A stretch of 64,000 nucleotides of DNA from Saccharomonospora sp. NB11. Lineage in GTDB: Bacteria; Actinomycetota; Actinomycetes; Mycobacteriales; Pseudonocardiaceae. Numbering within the stretch: position 1 is the stretch's first letter; every line of letters begins with the position of its first letter. Under the pieces are notes generated by a model. It did not search any database. It worked only from the letters and a program-made list of their open reading frames with translations, and was not told the DNA's origin. Both the position numbers and the translations under genes were made by a program. Where the stretch lies: NCBI RefSeq assembly GCF_015910535.1, contig NZ_JACBJG010000001.1:372001-436000 (forward strand), written 5' to 3'. Positions 10,084 through 17,757 of the stretch are shown here, piece after piece.

Positions 10084-10589
10084 GCGTCCTCCTGGGTCCC
10101 GTCCTGGCGTGCGCCCGCATCGGCGCGCTGCCACAGGCCGGACTTCCCGCCTTCCTTGCGCACCAATCGCACCCCGTCGAGAGTCGCCTCCGGATCGACG
10201 GCCTTGATCATGTCGTGAAGGGCGAGTCCGGCGACGGCGACGGCGGTCAGCGCCTCCATCTCGACCCCGGTGCGATCGCTCGTCCTGGCGAGGGCGGTGA
10301 TCCCCACGGTGTCGACCCCGAGCTCGAAGTCGACGTCCACCTTGGTGAGCGCGATCTGATGGCACAGGGGAATCAGCTCGGACGTGCGCTTGGCACCCAT
10401 GATGCCCGCGATACGGGCCGTGGCCAGCGCGTCGCCCTTCGGCAGACCGCCCTCGGCCAGGAGGCCGAGGACCTCGGCGGTCGTGTGCACGGTGCCGGTC
10501 GCGACAGCCGTGCGCGCGGTGACGTCCTTCGCGGAGACGTCGACCATCCGGGCGGTGCCCGAGTGGTCGACGTGGCTCAGTTCACTCAC
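10080..10589 (-). CDS. moaC: Cyclic pyranopterin monophosphate synthase
   Basis: A 169-residue enzyme acting with MoaA to form cPMP. Family blocks are clear: MVDVSAKDVTARTAVA at the N terminus, KRTSELIPLCHQIALT around residue 68 and GVEMEALTAVAVAGLALHDM around 108. A 20-residue polar tail is extra. The GTG at 10589 overlaps the malic enzyme stop (GTGA) and the stop overlaps the mogA-moaE ATG, so the three genes are translationally coupled. Confidence 0.95.
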   Translation of the reverse strand: MSELSHVDHSGTARMVDVSAKDVTARTAVATGTVHTTAEVLGLLAEGGLPKGDALATARIAGIMGAKRTSELIPLCHQIALTKVDVDFELGVDTVGITALARTSDRTGVEMEALTAVAVAGLALHDMIKAVDPEATLDGVRLVRKEGGKSGLWQRADAGARQDGTQEDA

Positions 10590-11986
10590 GCACCCGAGAC
10601 TACTTCGTGCCTCCGCGAGGCGGCCTTGACGGCGTCGGCCACTGCCGGGGCCACGGCGGCGTCGAACACGCTGGGCACGATGTAGGAGGCGTTCAGCCGG
10701 TCGTCCACGACGTCGGCGATCGCGTCGGCCGCGGCCAGCAGCATCTCGTCGTCGATCTTGTGGGCCTGCGCGTCGAGCAGCCCGCGGAACACCCCGGGGA
10801 AGGCCAGCACGTTGTTGATCTGGTTCGGGTAGTCGCTGCGGCCGGTCGCCACGACGGCGGCGTGCCGCTGCGCCTCCAGCGGGTCGATCTCCGGGTCCGG
10901 GTTGGCCAACGCGAAGACGATCGGGTCGTCGGCCATCGTCTCCACCTGTTCGGCCCCGAAGAGGTTGGGCGCGGAGACACCGATGAACACGTCGGCTCCG
11001 ACCAGCGCGTCGTGCAGGGAGCCGGACTGCCGCTTCGCGTTCGTGTGCTCGGCGATCCAGCGGAGGTTGTCGTCGAGGTTCGGCCGCTCGGGGTGCACGA
11101 TGCCGTCGATGTCGACGGCGACGATGTCACCGGGGTTCTTCCGCATGAGCAGGCGGATGATCGCCGATCCCGCCGCGCCGACACCGCTGACCACGATGCG
11201 GCAGTCCTCGATGGGCTTCTTCACGACGCGCAACGCGTTGCGCAGCGCCGCGACCACGACGATCGCGGTGCCGTGCTGGTCATCGTGGAACACCGGGATG
11301 TCGAGCTGCTCACGCAGCCGACGCTCGATCTCGAAGCACCGCGGCGCGGCGATGTCCTCCAGATTGATGCCCGCGTAGACCGGTGCGAGCGCCTTCACCG
11401 TCCGGATGATCTCTTCGGTGTCCTGGGTGTCCAGGCACACCGGCCAGGCGTCGACGTCGGCGAACTTCTTGAACAGCGCCGCCTTGCCCTCCATCACCGG
11501 CAGCGCGGCGGCGGGCCCGATGTTGCCGAGTCCCAGCACCGCCGACCCGTCGGTGACGACGGCGACGGTGTTGCGCTTGATGGTCAGCCTGCGCGCGTCG
11601 TCCGGGTTCGCCGCGATGGCCTGGCACACGCGGGCGACACCCGGGGTGTAGGCGCGGGAGAGATCGTCGCGGTTACGCAACGCGACCTTGGGAGTGACCT
11701 CCAGCTTGCCGCCGAGGTGCATCAGGAACGTGCGGTCGGACACCTTCCGCACGTGCACGCCGGGCAGCTCGTCGAGCGCCTTGGTGATGTCGTCGGCATG
11801 CTCGGCCGACGCCACGTTGGCGGTGATGTCGACGAGGATCGAGTCGGGGCGGGACTCGACGATGTCGAACGCGGTGAGGACGCCACCCACCCGGCCGACG
11901 GCTGTGGTGAGGTCACCTGCCGCGCTCGCCGACGGCGGTGCCTCCAGTCGCACGGTGATCGAGTAACCGGGACCGGGAACGGGCAT
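10586..11986 (-). CDS. NAD(P)-dependent malic enzyme with N-terminal ACT domain
   Basis: A 466-residue cytosolic enzyme that decarboxylates malate to pyruvate. Residues 1-85 form an ACT-type regulatory domain ([10 protein letters not shown]). The catalytic part has [15 protein letters not shown], the metal-binding [11 protein letters not shown] and the Rossmann motif [12 protein letters not shown]. It is the short bacterial type without a phosphotransacetylase domain. It is first in an operon with moaC and mogA-moaE, an unexpected metabolic partner; the coupling is by overlap, so co-expression is likely. Confidence 0.93.
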   Translation of the reverse strand: MPVPGPGYSITVRLEAPPSASAAGDLTTAVGRVGGVLTAFDIVESRPDSILVDITANVASAEHADDITKALDELPGVHVRKVSDRTFLMHLGGKLEVTPKVALRNRDDLSRAYTPGVARVCQAIAANPDDARRLTIKRNTVAVVTDGSAVLGLGNIGPAAALPVMEGKAALFKKFADVDAWPVCLDTQDTEEIIRTVKALAPVYAGINLEDIAAPRCFEIERRLREQLDIPVFHDDQHGTAIVVVAALRNALRVVKKPIEDCRIVVSGVGAAGSAIIRLLMRKNPGDIVAVDIDGIVHPERPNLDDNLRWIAEHTNAKRQSGSLHDALVGADVFIGVSAPNLFGAEQVETMADDPIVFALANPDPEIDPLEAQRHAAVVATGRSDYPNQINNVLAFPGVFRGLLDAQAHKIDDEMLLAAADAIADVVDDRLNASYIVPSVFDAAVAPAVADAVKAASRRHEVVSGA

Positions 11987-12015
11987 GGGTCTCCCCCCGC
12001 ATCGAAACTGGCGCT

Positions 12016-12037
12016 GGATACGCGGAAAAGCGTATCC
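12016..12037. repeat. Perfect 8-bp inverted repeat upstream of the malic enzyme gene
   Basis: GGATACGC, six-base spacer GGAAAA, GCGTATCC; an overlapping palindrome CCGCATGCGG follows at 12036-12045. It lies between the small gene (ends 12094) and the malic enzyme start (11986), so it may be an operator or a 3'-end hairpin of the small gene. Confidence 0.5.
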
Positions 12038-12093
12038 GCATGCGGGAGGTCACATTCGGCCGGATGGGTGACTCGTCAGTAACCTCTGCGAGG

Positions 12094-12279
12094 TCAGGCC
12101 GACTTGTTGATCTCCGTCTCGGGGTGCACGTACGGCACCTTGTCGAGCGGGAACTTCACCTCGCCGAACGGCGAGAGCGCCCCCTGGCGGTCGGCCGCCA
12201 GTTCGGTGACCGCGTGCTCGGCGTCCGGCCACTCCGGGTCGATCCGATTCCGCAGCTTGTCCTTGTCGGCCTTGGCCAC
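12094..12279 (-). CDS. Small conserved-looking protein, 61 residues, function unknown
   Basis: GTG at 12279 is preceded by AGGGAGG with a five-base spacer, an excellent Shine-Dalgarno. The product starts VAKADKDKLRNRIDPEWPDA and continues with a charged soluble sequence containing ALSPFGEVKFPLDKVPYVHP; no membrane segment or signal. The six-frame frame is far longer, but everything upstream is antisense to the next gene. A small hypothetical gene (Rv0863) sits at this place in M. tuberculosis; whether they are homologous I cannot tell. It diverges from the helicase-associated gene. Confidence 0.75.
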   Translation of the reverse strand: MAKADKDKLRNRIDPEWPDAEHAVTELAADRQGALSPFGEVKFPLDKVPYVHPETEINKSA

Positions 12280-12342
12280 GTCGTCCTCCCTGTACTCACC
12301 AAACGACTGACCATAGTGTGCCCGATGCCGGGGGCCGAAGGA

Positions 12343-12348
12343 TATGGT
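12343..12348 (+). promoter_or_regulatory. Candidate -10 TATGGT for the helicase-associated gene
   Basis: TATGGT followed by seven bases and ATG 12356, consistent with leaderless initiation. TATGGT also occurs on the opposite strand at 12310-12315, towards the small gene. Confidence 0.4.
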
Positions 12349-12355
12349 GGTGACG

Positions 12356-14605
12356 ATGGCCGCCTCCTCGCTCGCGGACTGGCTGCGTTCCCTGCCTGAC
12401 GACGCGCTGGCCGATCTGTTGCGCGCCCGGCGCGATCTCGCCACCCCTCCCCCCGCCAACTCCGACGTCCTCGCCACCCGCGCCGAGACAGCCGGCTCGG
12501 TGGCCCGGGCCTGCGAGAACCTCGACAACGGGACCCTCGCCGTCCTGGAGACGTTGCTGGTGGCCGGGGCCGACACCGCGCCCGTCCCCGCCGACGACCT
12601 CGCCCGACTCCTGCCGCTCGTCCCGCCGAAGGCCCTCGACCGGCTTCGGTCCCTCGCGCTGGCATGGGGACCCGACGACGCCGTGCGCGTGCCCGCCGCC
12701 GCGCGCGAGGTGTTCGGTCCCTTCCCCGCCGGGCTCGGAGCCTCGTCCGCCGAGCTGGTCGACCTCGACGACACGTCGGTGGCCGCCCGGCTCACCGAGA
12801 TCGGGGACGACGAACGGGCGCTGCTGTCCACACTGTCCAGCGGGTCGCCGCTCGGACGCACCCGCGACGCGGCCACCGACATGCCTTTGGACGAGGCCAC
12901 GACGCCGGTGCAGAAGCTGCTGGCCCGGGGGCTGCTCCTGCGGCGCGACCCGCAGACCGTGGAACTCCCCCGCGAGGTGGGCCTGCACCTGCGTGGCGGA
13001 GTCGTCTTCGACCGCTCCGCGCTCACGGAACCCGACCCGCGGCTCGACCACCACGACAGTGCCCGCGTCGACGCCGTCGCGGCGGGCGAGGCGATGGAGT
13101 TCCTCCGCCACACCGAGACGTTGCTGCGCGCGTGGTCGCACCAACCGCCGCCGGTGCTGAAGTCCGGTGGGCTCGGCGTGCGGGAACTGCGTCGACTCGC
13201 CCGCGAGCTGGACGTCGACGAACGCCGTGCCACGCTGCTGGTCGAACTCGTCGTCGGAGCCGGACTCGCCGCGTCGGACGAGAGCACCTCGCCGGAGTGG
13301 GTGCCCACCGTGCTGACCGACTCCTGGCTGTCCAGCCCACCCTCGGGACGCTGGCTGATGCTGGCCCAGGCGTGGTTGGACCTCCCCCGGATGCCCGGGC
13401 TCGCGGGTGAGCGGGACGCGCGCGACAAAATCGTGGTGCCGCTGTCGGAGGAACTGCGGCGGCCGCTGGCTCCCGTCCTGCGTCGACGCGTGCTGGACAC
13501 GCTCGCGGAACTCCCCACGGGGGCGGGGATGTCGGTCGACGACCTCGTCACGCTCCTGGCCTGGCGAGCACCGCGCAAAGGTGGGCGCAGCCGCGACGAC
13601 GCCGTGCGCGACACGATGTCGGAGGCCACCGCCCTCGGCGTCGTGGCACTCGGCGCCCTCACCACCGCCGGAGGCGCACTCCTGGACGGCGACCAGCACG
13701 GCGCGGCCGCGGCGATGGCGGACGCACTGCCCCAGCCGGTGGATCACGTCCTCGTGCAGGCCGACCTCACGGTCGTCGCGCCCGGTCCGCTGGAGCCGGA
13801 CCTCGCGCGCATGATCGAGGCGGTGGCCGACGTCGAGTCGGCCGGACACGCCACGATGTACCGCGTCAGCGAGGCGTCGGTCCGTCGCGCGCTCGACACC
13901 GGTCGTACCGCCGACGAACTGCACGAACTCTTCCGCACCCGGTCACGCACTCCGGTGCCGCAGTCGCTGTCGTACCTCATCGACGACGTCGCCCGACGCC
14001 ACGGCCGCCTGCGCGGCGGGGTCGCGTCGTCGTTCCTGCGCTGCGACGACGAGGTGCTGATCACCGAGGTCCTGCGCACCCCGGCAGCCGCCGAGCTGGA
14101 ACTCCGCCGCATCGCACCGACCGTGATCGTCAGCCCGTTCCCCTTGGCCGAGGTGCTGGACGCGTTGCGCGCGGCCGGGTTCGCCCCCGCCGCGGAGGGA
14201 CCGGACGGCAGGATCGTCGACCTCCGGCCGAGCGGACGGCGCATTCCCGCTCGGGCGCGGCAGACTCGGCGGCTGGAGCCGAGTCGCCTCGGCCCGCTGG
14301 GAGCGGACCAGCTCACGGCCGTCGTGGCTCACGTCCGTGCCGGTGACAAGGCCGCCCGCAGCCGGAAGGGGTCGATGGTGCGGCTGCCCGCTGGTGGCGG
14401 TGCCGACACGTCGGCCACGATGGCACTGCTGTCGAACGCCGCCCGGGAGCGGCGGGAGGTCTGGATCGGCTTCGTGGACTCGCACGGCACCGCGACCCAG
14501 CGGGTGCTCACCCCCGTGCGCGTCGGCGCCGGGATGTTGGAGACGGCCACGGGCGAGCGGTATCCGTTGCACCGCATCACGTCGGCCGCGCTCGTGGAGG
14601 ACTGA
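12356..14605 (+). CDS. Helicase-associated protein (XPB/Ssl2 N-terminal-like and WYL-like domains)
   Basis: A 749-residue soluble protein of the actinobacterial Rv0862c type. The N-terminal two thirds are helical winged-helix-like repeats (LADWLRSLPDDALADLLRARR). The middle (ADLTVVAPGPLEPDLARMIEA) matches the XPB/Ssl2 helicase-associated domain. The last 60 residues resemble a WYL fold (RREVWIGFVDSHG through YPLHRITSAALVED). No Walker motifs are present, so it is not a helicase itself; a partner role for the XPB helicase is inferred from the known M. tuberculosis neighbourhood. Here that helicase lies at 29.0 kb. ATG 12356 is preferred over the ATG at 12344, which overlaps the -10. Confidence 0.85.
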   Translation: MAASSLADWLRSLPDDALADLLRARRDLATPPPANSDVLATRAETAGSVARACENLDNGTLAVLETLLVAGADTAPVPADDLARLLPLVPPKALDRLRSLALAWGPDDAVRVPAAAREVFGPFPAGLGASSAELVDLDDTSVAARLTEIGDDERALLSTLSSGSPLGRTRDAATDMPLDEATTPVQKLLARGLLLRRDPQTVELPREVGLHLRGGVVFDRSALTEPDPRLDHHDSARVDAVAAGEAMEFLRHTETLLRAWSHQPPPVLKSGGLGVRELRRLARELDVDERRATLLVELVVGAGLAASDESTSPEWVPTVLTDSWLSSPPSGRWLMLAQAWLDLPRMPGLAGERDARDKIVVPLSEELRRPLAPVLRRRVLDTLAELPTGAGMSVDDLVTLLAWRAPRKGGRSRDDAVRDTMSEATALGVVALGALTTAGGALLDGDQHGAAAAMADALPQPVDHVLVQADLTVVAPGPLEPDLARMIEAVADVESAGHATMYRVSEASVRRALDTGRTADELHELFRTRSRTPVPQSLSYLIDDVARRHGRLRGGVASSFLRCDDEVLITEVLRTPAAAELELRRIAPTVIVSPFPLAEVLDALRAAGFAPAAEGPDGRIVDLRPSGRRIPARARQTRRLEPSRLGPLGADQLTAVVAHVRAGDKAARSRKGSMVRLPAGGGADTSATMALLSNAARERREVWIGFVDSHGTATQRVLTPVRVGAGMLETATGERYPLHRITSAALVED

Positions 14606-14614
14606 CCGCACGGC

Positions 14615-14719
14615 GTCCGGCAACTGCGGACACCTGTGCGCGACTCGCGGACTCGTGTGCGCAACTCGCGGACACGAGTGCGCAGCTCGCGGACACGAGT
14701 GCGCAACTCGCGGACACGG
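14615..14719. repeat. 21-bp tandem repeat, five units (locus 1)
   Basis: Five 21-bp units begin at 14615 (degenerate), 14636, 14657, 14678 and 14699; the core reads GTGCGCAACTCGCGGACAC. It fills the gap between convergent genes, starting 10 bp after one stop and ending 3 bp before the other. Each pair of units can fold (CTCGTGT with ACACGAG), so it may serve as a bidirectional terminator. The same family occurs at 32292-32396 and near 34406-34545. Confidence 0.9.
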
Positions 14720-14721
14720 TG

Positions 14722-15291
14722 TTACAGGGAGCGCAGGCCGTTCAGGATGCGCTGCATGAAGTCGCGCGAGCCTCGGTCGGCCAGGACGAAGCCCGGGCGC
14801 TGGATCTCCACCGCTCGGGTCTCGGAGAGATCGTCCACCAGCACCTTCACCACGCCCAGCGGCAACCGGGCGAACGCCGCGATCTCGGCCACCGAGTGCA
14901 CGTCCACGCAGAGGTCGCAGATGAACCGCTGTTCCGGCGACACGACGCCCTCGTAACGCCTGCCGCTCTCGGTGGTCACCACCAGAGCTTCGAGCGCCAG
15001 GTCCTTGGCCGGCTTCGTCCGGCCACCGGTGCGGGCGTACGGCCGCACCAGCGACCGATGTGTGAAGTGCGGGGGCGCCGTCGCCGTCCTCGGCTGGGCC
15101 GGGACACCTGCCGGTGGGCGGGCCGCTCTGGGCCCACCCGCCGGCAGTGTCGAACCCGACTGGTCACGCACTCGCCGTGCGAGCTGGGTGACTCCGGAGA
15201 CCGAGCTCAGGTCGAACTTGCTGGGCTGGTCGAACGCTTCTCTGTCGGTGGGCTTGTTGAGCGCCTCCCACTCGTCCACGCCCTCAGCCAC
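14722..15291 (-). CDS. DUF742 protein (conservon component C, second copy)
   Basis: A 189-residue soluble protein. A disordered Pro/Ala-rich N terminus (1-80) is followed by the DUF742 winged-helix-like domain: [55 protein letters not shown]742 (CvnC) proteins work in conservons with a sensor kinase, a roadblock protein and a GTPase in a membrane signalling complex. It overlaps the preceding roadblock gene by 8 bp. This roadblock/DUF742 pair has no second GTPase. Confidence 0.9.
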   Translation of the reverse strand: MAEGVDEWEALNKPTDREAFDQPSKFDLSSVSGVTQLARRVRDQSGSTLPAGGPRAARPPAGVPAQPRTATAPPHFTHRSLVRPYARTGGRTKPAKDLALEALVVTTESGRRYEGVVSPEQRFICDLCVDVHSVAEIAAFARLPLGVVKVLVDDLSETRAVEIQRPGFVLADRGSRDFMQRILNGLRSL

Positions 15292-15703
15292 GCACGCCGC
15301 CCGAGAGCCGCGCCCGCAGTTCGGGCGTGAGTTGCTGTCCCACCCGGTCGACGAGCAGGGTCATCTCGTAGGCCACCGTGCCGATGTCGGCACCGGGGGA
15401 CGCGAGCACGGCCAGGCACGAACCGTCGCTGATCGACATGAGGAACAGGTACCCGTTCTCCATCTCGACGACGGTCTGGTTCACCGCACCGCCGTCGAAG
15501 CACCGGGAGGCCCCGTGCGTCAACGACACGAGACCGGACGCGACCGCCGACAGTTGCTCCGCGCGTGCCACGGGCAGCCCATGCGAGTTCGCGAGCAGCA
15601 GACCGTCGGCCGACACCACGACGGCGTGCGCTGCTCCCGGTACCCGGCGCACGAAATCCGTGATCAGCCAACCGAAGCTGCCCTTGTGGGCCGATGCGGT
15701 CAC
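15284..15703 (-). CDS. Roadblock/LC7 protein (conservon component B, second copy)
   Basis: A 139-residue roadblock/LC7 domain protein ([45 protein letters not shown]). Such proteins are regulators of Ras-like GTPases and here would act on the conservon GTPase. The GTG at 15703 has AGGAGG four bases upstream; a longer frame is not needed. It lies 112 bp downstream of the GTPase gene and overlaps the DUF742 gene. Very similar to the roadblock protein at 17299-17754, so the pair arose by duplication. Confidence 0.92.
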   Translation of the reverse strand: MTASAHKGSFGWLITDFVRRVPGAAHAVVVSADGLLLANSHGLPVARAEQLSAVASGLVSLTHGASRCFDGGAVNQTVVEMENGYLFLMSISDGSCLAVLASPGADIGTVAYEMTLLVDRVGQQLTPELRARLSGGVRG

Positions 15704-15815
15704 AGTCCCTCCTAGCCTGCCGCCCCGCTGTCGCGGCAAGACTATTAGCCCGGTCAATCCTGTCGAGCCCAATTCCCCCGACCGCCAGGCTCAATCACGC
15801 CGGTGGCCCAACGCA

Positions 15816-16424
15816 TCACCCCGCCCGCAGCGCCGTGTCGTGGGCGATGGCGTGCTGGACGATCGAGATGAGCACCTGCTTGGCCGACTCCCGATCACGG
15901 GCGTCGCAGGCCATGATCGGAACCGAGGGCGAGATGGTCAGCGCGTGGCGGACATCCTCGATCTGGTGGTGCAGCAGTCGGTCGAAACAGTTGATCGCCA
16001 CGACGTAGGGCAGCTTGCGGTTCTCGAAGAAGTCGATGGACGGGAACGCGTCCGCGAGCCGTCTGGTGTCGACCATGACGACGGCGCCGATCGCACCGTG
16101 CGCGAGGTCGTCCCACATGAACCAGAAACGATGCTGGCCCGGCGTGCCGAAGATGTACAGCACCAGGTCGGAGTCCAGCGTGATCCTGCCGAAGTCCATC
16201 GCGACCGTGGTGGTCATCTTGTTCGGCGTCTGCGAGAGGTCGTCGACCGACACGCTCGCTTCGGTCATCGACGCCTCGGTGGTCAGAGGATCGATCTCCG
16301 ACACAGCCCCGACGAGCGTCGTCTTCCCGACACCGAAACCACCGGCGACCACGATCTTGGCCGACTGGGTCGGGCCTGACGCCGCCGGCGGAGCAGCGGA
16401 CGCGTCAAATTCTCCGAAGCCCAC
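15816..16424 (-). CDS. Ras-like GTPase of the conservon (component D)
   Basis: A 202-residue small GTPase. P-loop GGFGVGKTT is at residues 28-36, switch region TTTVAMDFGRI, FGTPGQHRFWFMWDDL contains the G3 DxxG-equivalent (here TPG), and INCFD is the NKxD-equivalent. No membrane segment. In Streptomyces such CvnD proteins form a complex with CvnA-C that resembles a eukaryotic receptor-G-protein unit. It is the only GTPase in this window although there are two A, two B and two C components. Its start overlaps the DUF742 gene by 20 bp. Confidence 0.93.
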   Translation of the reverse strand: MGFGEFDASAAPPAASGPTQSAKIVVAGGFGVGKTTLVGAVSEIDPLTTEASMTEASVSVDDLSQTPNKMTTTVAMDFGRITLDSDLVLYIFGTPGQHRFWFMWDDLAHGAIGAVVMVDTRRLADAFPSIDFFENRKLPYVVAINCFDRLLHHQIEDVRHALTISPSVPIMACDARDRESAKQVLISIVQHAIAHDTALRAG

Positions 16425-17196
16425 TGAGAACCCTTTCCATGAACTCGATACTGGGCCGGTCTCCCACCATGGAGGACGAGGCGGAGTGCACGAGCACTAG
16501 ACCAAGACCGGCTACGTCACCAACGAGGATTCGCACGACACCGAGCGGCATCTTCAGCAGCGCAGCGACTTCGGCGACCGACCTGGTGTCCAGGCACAGC
16601 CCGCAGATGGAACGGTGCTCGGGCACGCGCACCCGCTCCAGCCGCCTGCCCCGCTCGCTGGTCGAGATCAGCGCTTCGATGGCCAGGTCGTAGTCCGGCT
16701 TCGTCCGGCCCCTGGTGCGGAAGTACGGACGGACGAGACCCGACGACTCCTCCGGCTCCTCCGGTTCCGCGGCCCTGTGATCGTAGGCCGAGGGCCGCGA
16801 CAACTCACCGGAGGCAGGGCCCGCGTCGTAGGAACGGTACGAGCCCGTTTCATGGGTGCCGGTGTCGTACGCACGACCATAACCGTCGTCGGCGTAGTTC
16901 GACGAGGTCTCGTCGGCGAACCCGCCGCCACCCATCCCGTACAGCTCGGCACCGGGACCGGAGAACAACGAGGAACGGCCGTAGTCGGAGAGGTCGAAAT
17001 CCGACGGCCCCGGGGAGTCGAGGCCGCCGGAACGCAACCACTCCCCGGTGTCGAGCGGATCGTCGACCCGTCGCGACGGGCGTCGTCCCCGGCCCGCACG
17101 GCCCGGGAGAGCCGCGCCCTCCGGCTCGCTCGGCCAACCCCCAGTCACACGGTCTCTGTCGAGCCGTCGATCACCTCGTGAGTGCCCGGTATCCAC
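16405..17196 (-). CDS. DUF742 protein (conservon component C, first copy)
   Basis: A 263-residue protein: about 150 residues of low-complexity polar, Gly/Ser/Tyr-rich sequence (LYGMGGGGFADETSSNYADD), then the DUF742 domain (SSGLVRPYFRTRGRTKPDYD, EHRSICGLC, LLKMPLGVVRILVGDVAG). It matches the second copy at 14722-15291 in the domain but has a much longer N-terminal tail. The exact start is uncertain; the gene begins about 100 bp after the roadblock gene. Role: DNA-binding or adaptor partner of the conservon, inferred. Confidence 0.88.
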   Translation of the reverse strand: MDTGHSRGDRRLDRDRVTGGWPSEPEGAALPGRAGRGRRPSRRVDDPLDTGEWLRSGGLDSPGPSDFDLSDYGRSSLFSGPGAELYGMGGGGFADETSSNYADDGYGRAYDTGTHETGSYRSYDAGPASGELSRPSAYDHRAAEPEEPEESSGLVRPYFRTRGRTKPDYDLAIEALISTSERGRRLERVRVPEHRSICGLCLDTRSVAEVAALLKMPLGVVRILVGDVAGLGLVLVHSASSSMVGDRPSIEFMERVLSGLRRI

Positions 17197-17298
17197 GGCG
17201 GTCTCCTCAGTGTGTTGTCACCGAACTGCGTTGTCTCACGGTTACTGCAACTGCCAACTGTCGAAGCGCGTCTCGGGTCGTGCGAACCCGTGTCCGCT

Positions 17299-17754
17299 CT
17301 ACCGGCGCGACCCCTGCAACTGGGCCCGCAACTCCGGAGTCATCTGCTGTCCGACCCGGTCCACGAGCAACGTCATCTCGTAGACAACGAGCCCGATGTC
17401 GCTGTCGGGCGCACCGAGCACCGCGAGGCACGACCCGTCGGACACCGACATCAGGAACAGGAACCCGTTAGCCATCTCGACGACGGTCTGCGCGACGGGA
17501 CCGCCCTCGAACACCTGCGCGGCACCTCGCGCCAGGCTGGTGAGCCCCGACGCGACCGCGGCGAGTTGATCGGCCCTGTCCTTGGGCAGGCCACGCGACG
17601 CCGCCAACAGCAACCCGTCCGCCGAGACGACCACGGCGTGGGCGGCACCGGGAACCCGGTGCACGAAGTCGGTGATGAGCCAAGCGAAGCTGCCTTGCTG
17701 TCCGGAGTTGCCCTTTTTCGGCGCACCCGGATGCGCTGAACCCGCGCGTGTCAA
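17299..17754 (-). CDS. Roadblock/LC7 protein (conservon component B, first copy)
   Basis: A 151-residue roadblock/LC7 protein ([40 protein letters not shown]). The start is a TTG at 17754 with AAGGAG six bases upstream, lying within the end of the kinase gene; the gap to the kinase stop is 3 bp. It is the canonical conservon partner next to the kinase, and a regulator of the Ras-like GTPase by family. Confidence 0.9.
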   Translation of the reverse strand: MTRAGSAHPGAPKKGNSGQQGSFAWLITDFVHRVPGAAHAVVVSADGLLLAASRGLPKDRADQLAAVASGLTSLARGAAQVFEGGPVAQTVVEMANGFLFLMSVSDGSCLAVLGAPDSDIGLVVYEMTLLVDRVGQQMTPELRAQLQGSRR

Positions 17755-17757
17755 CTT

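Noticed and set aside
12094..13665. 523-codon minus-strand gene opposite the helicase-associated gene
   Set aside because: Ser/Arg-rich antisense frame; only the last 61 codons have a ribosome site and protein-like composition.
14615..14719. CRISPR-like array
   Set aside because: Units are head-to-tail 21-bp repeats with no unique spacers and no cas genes.
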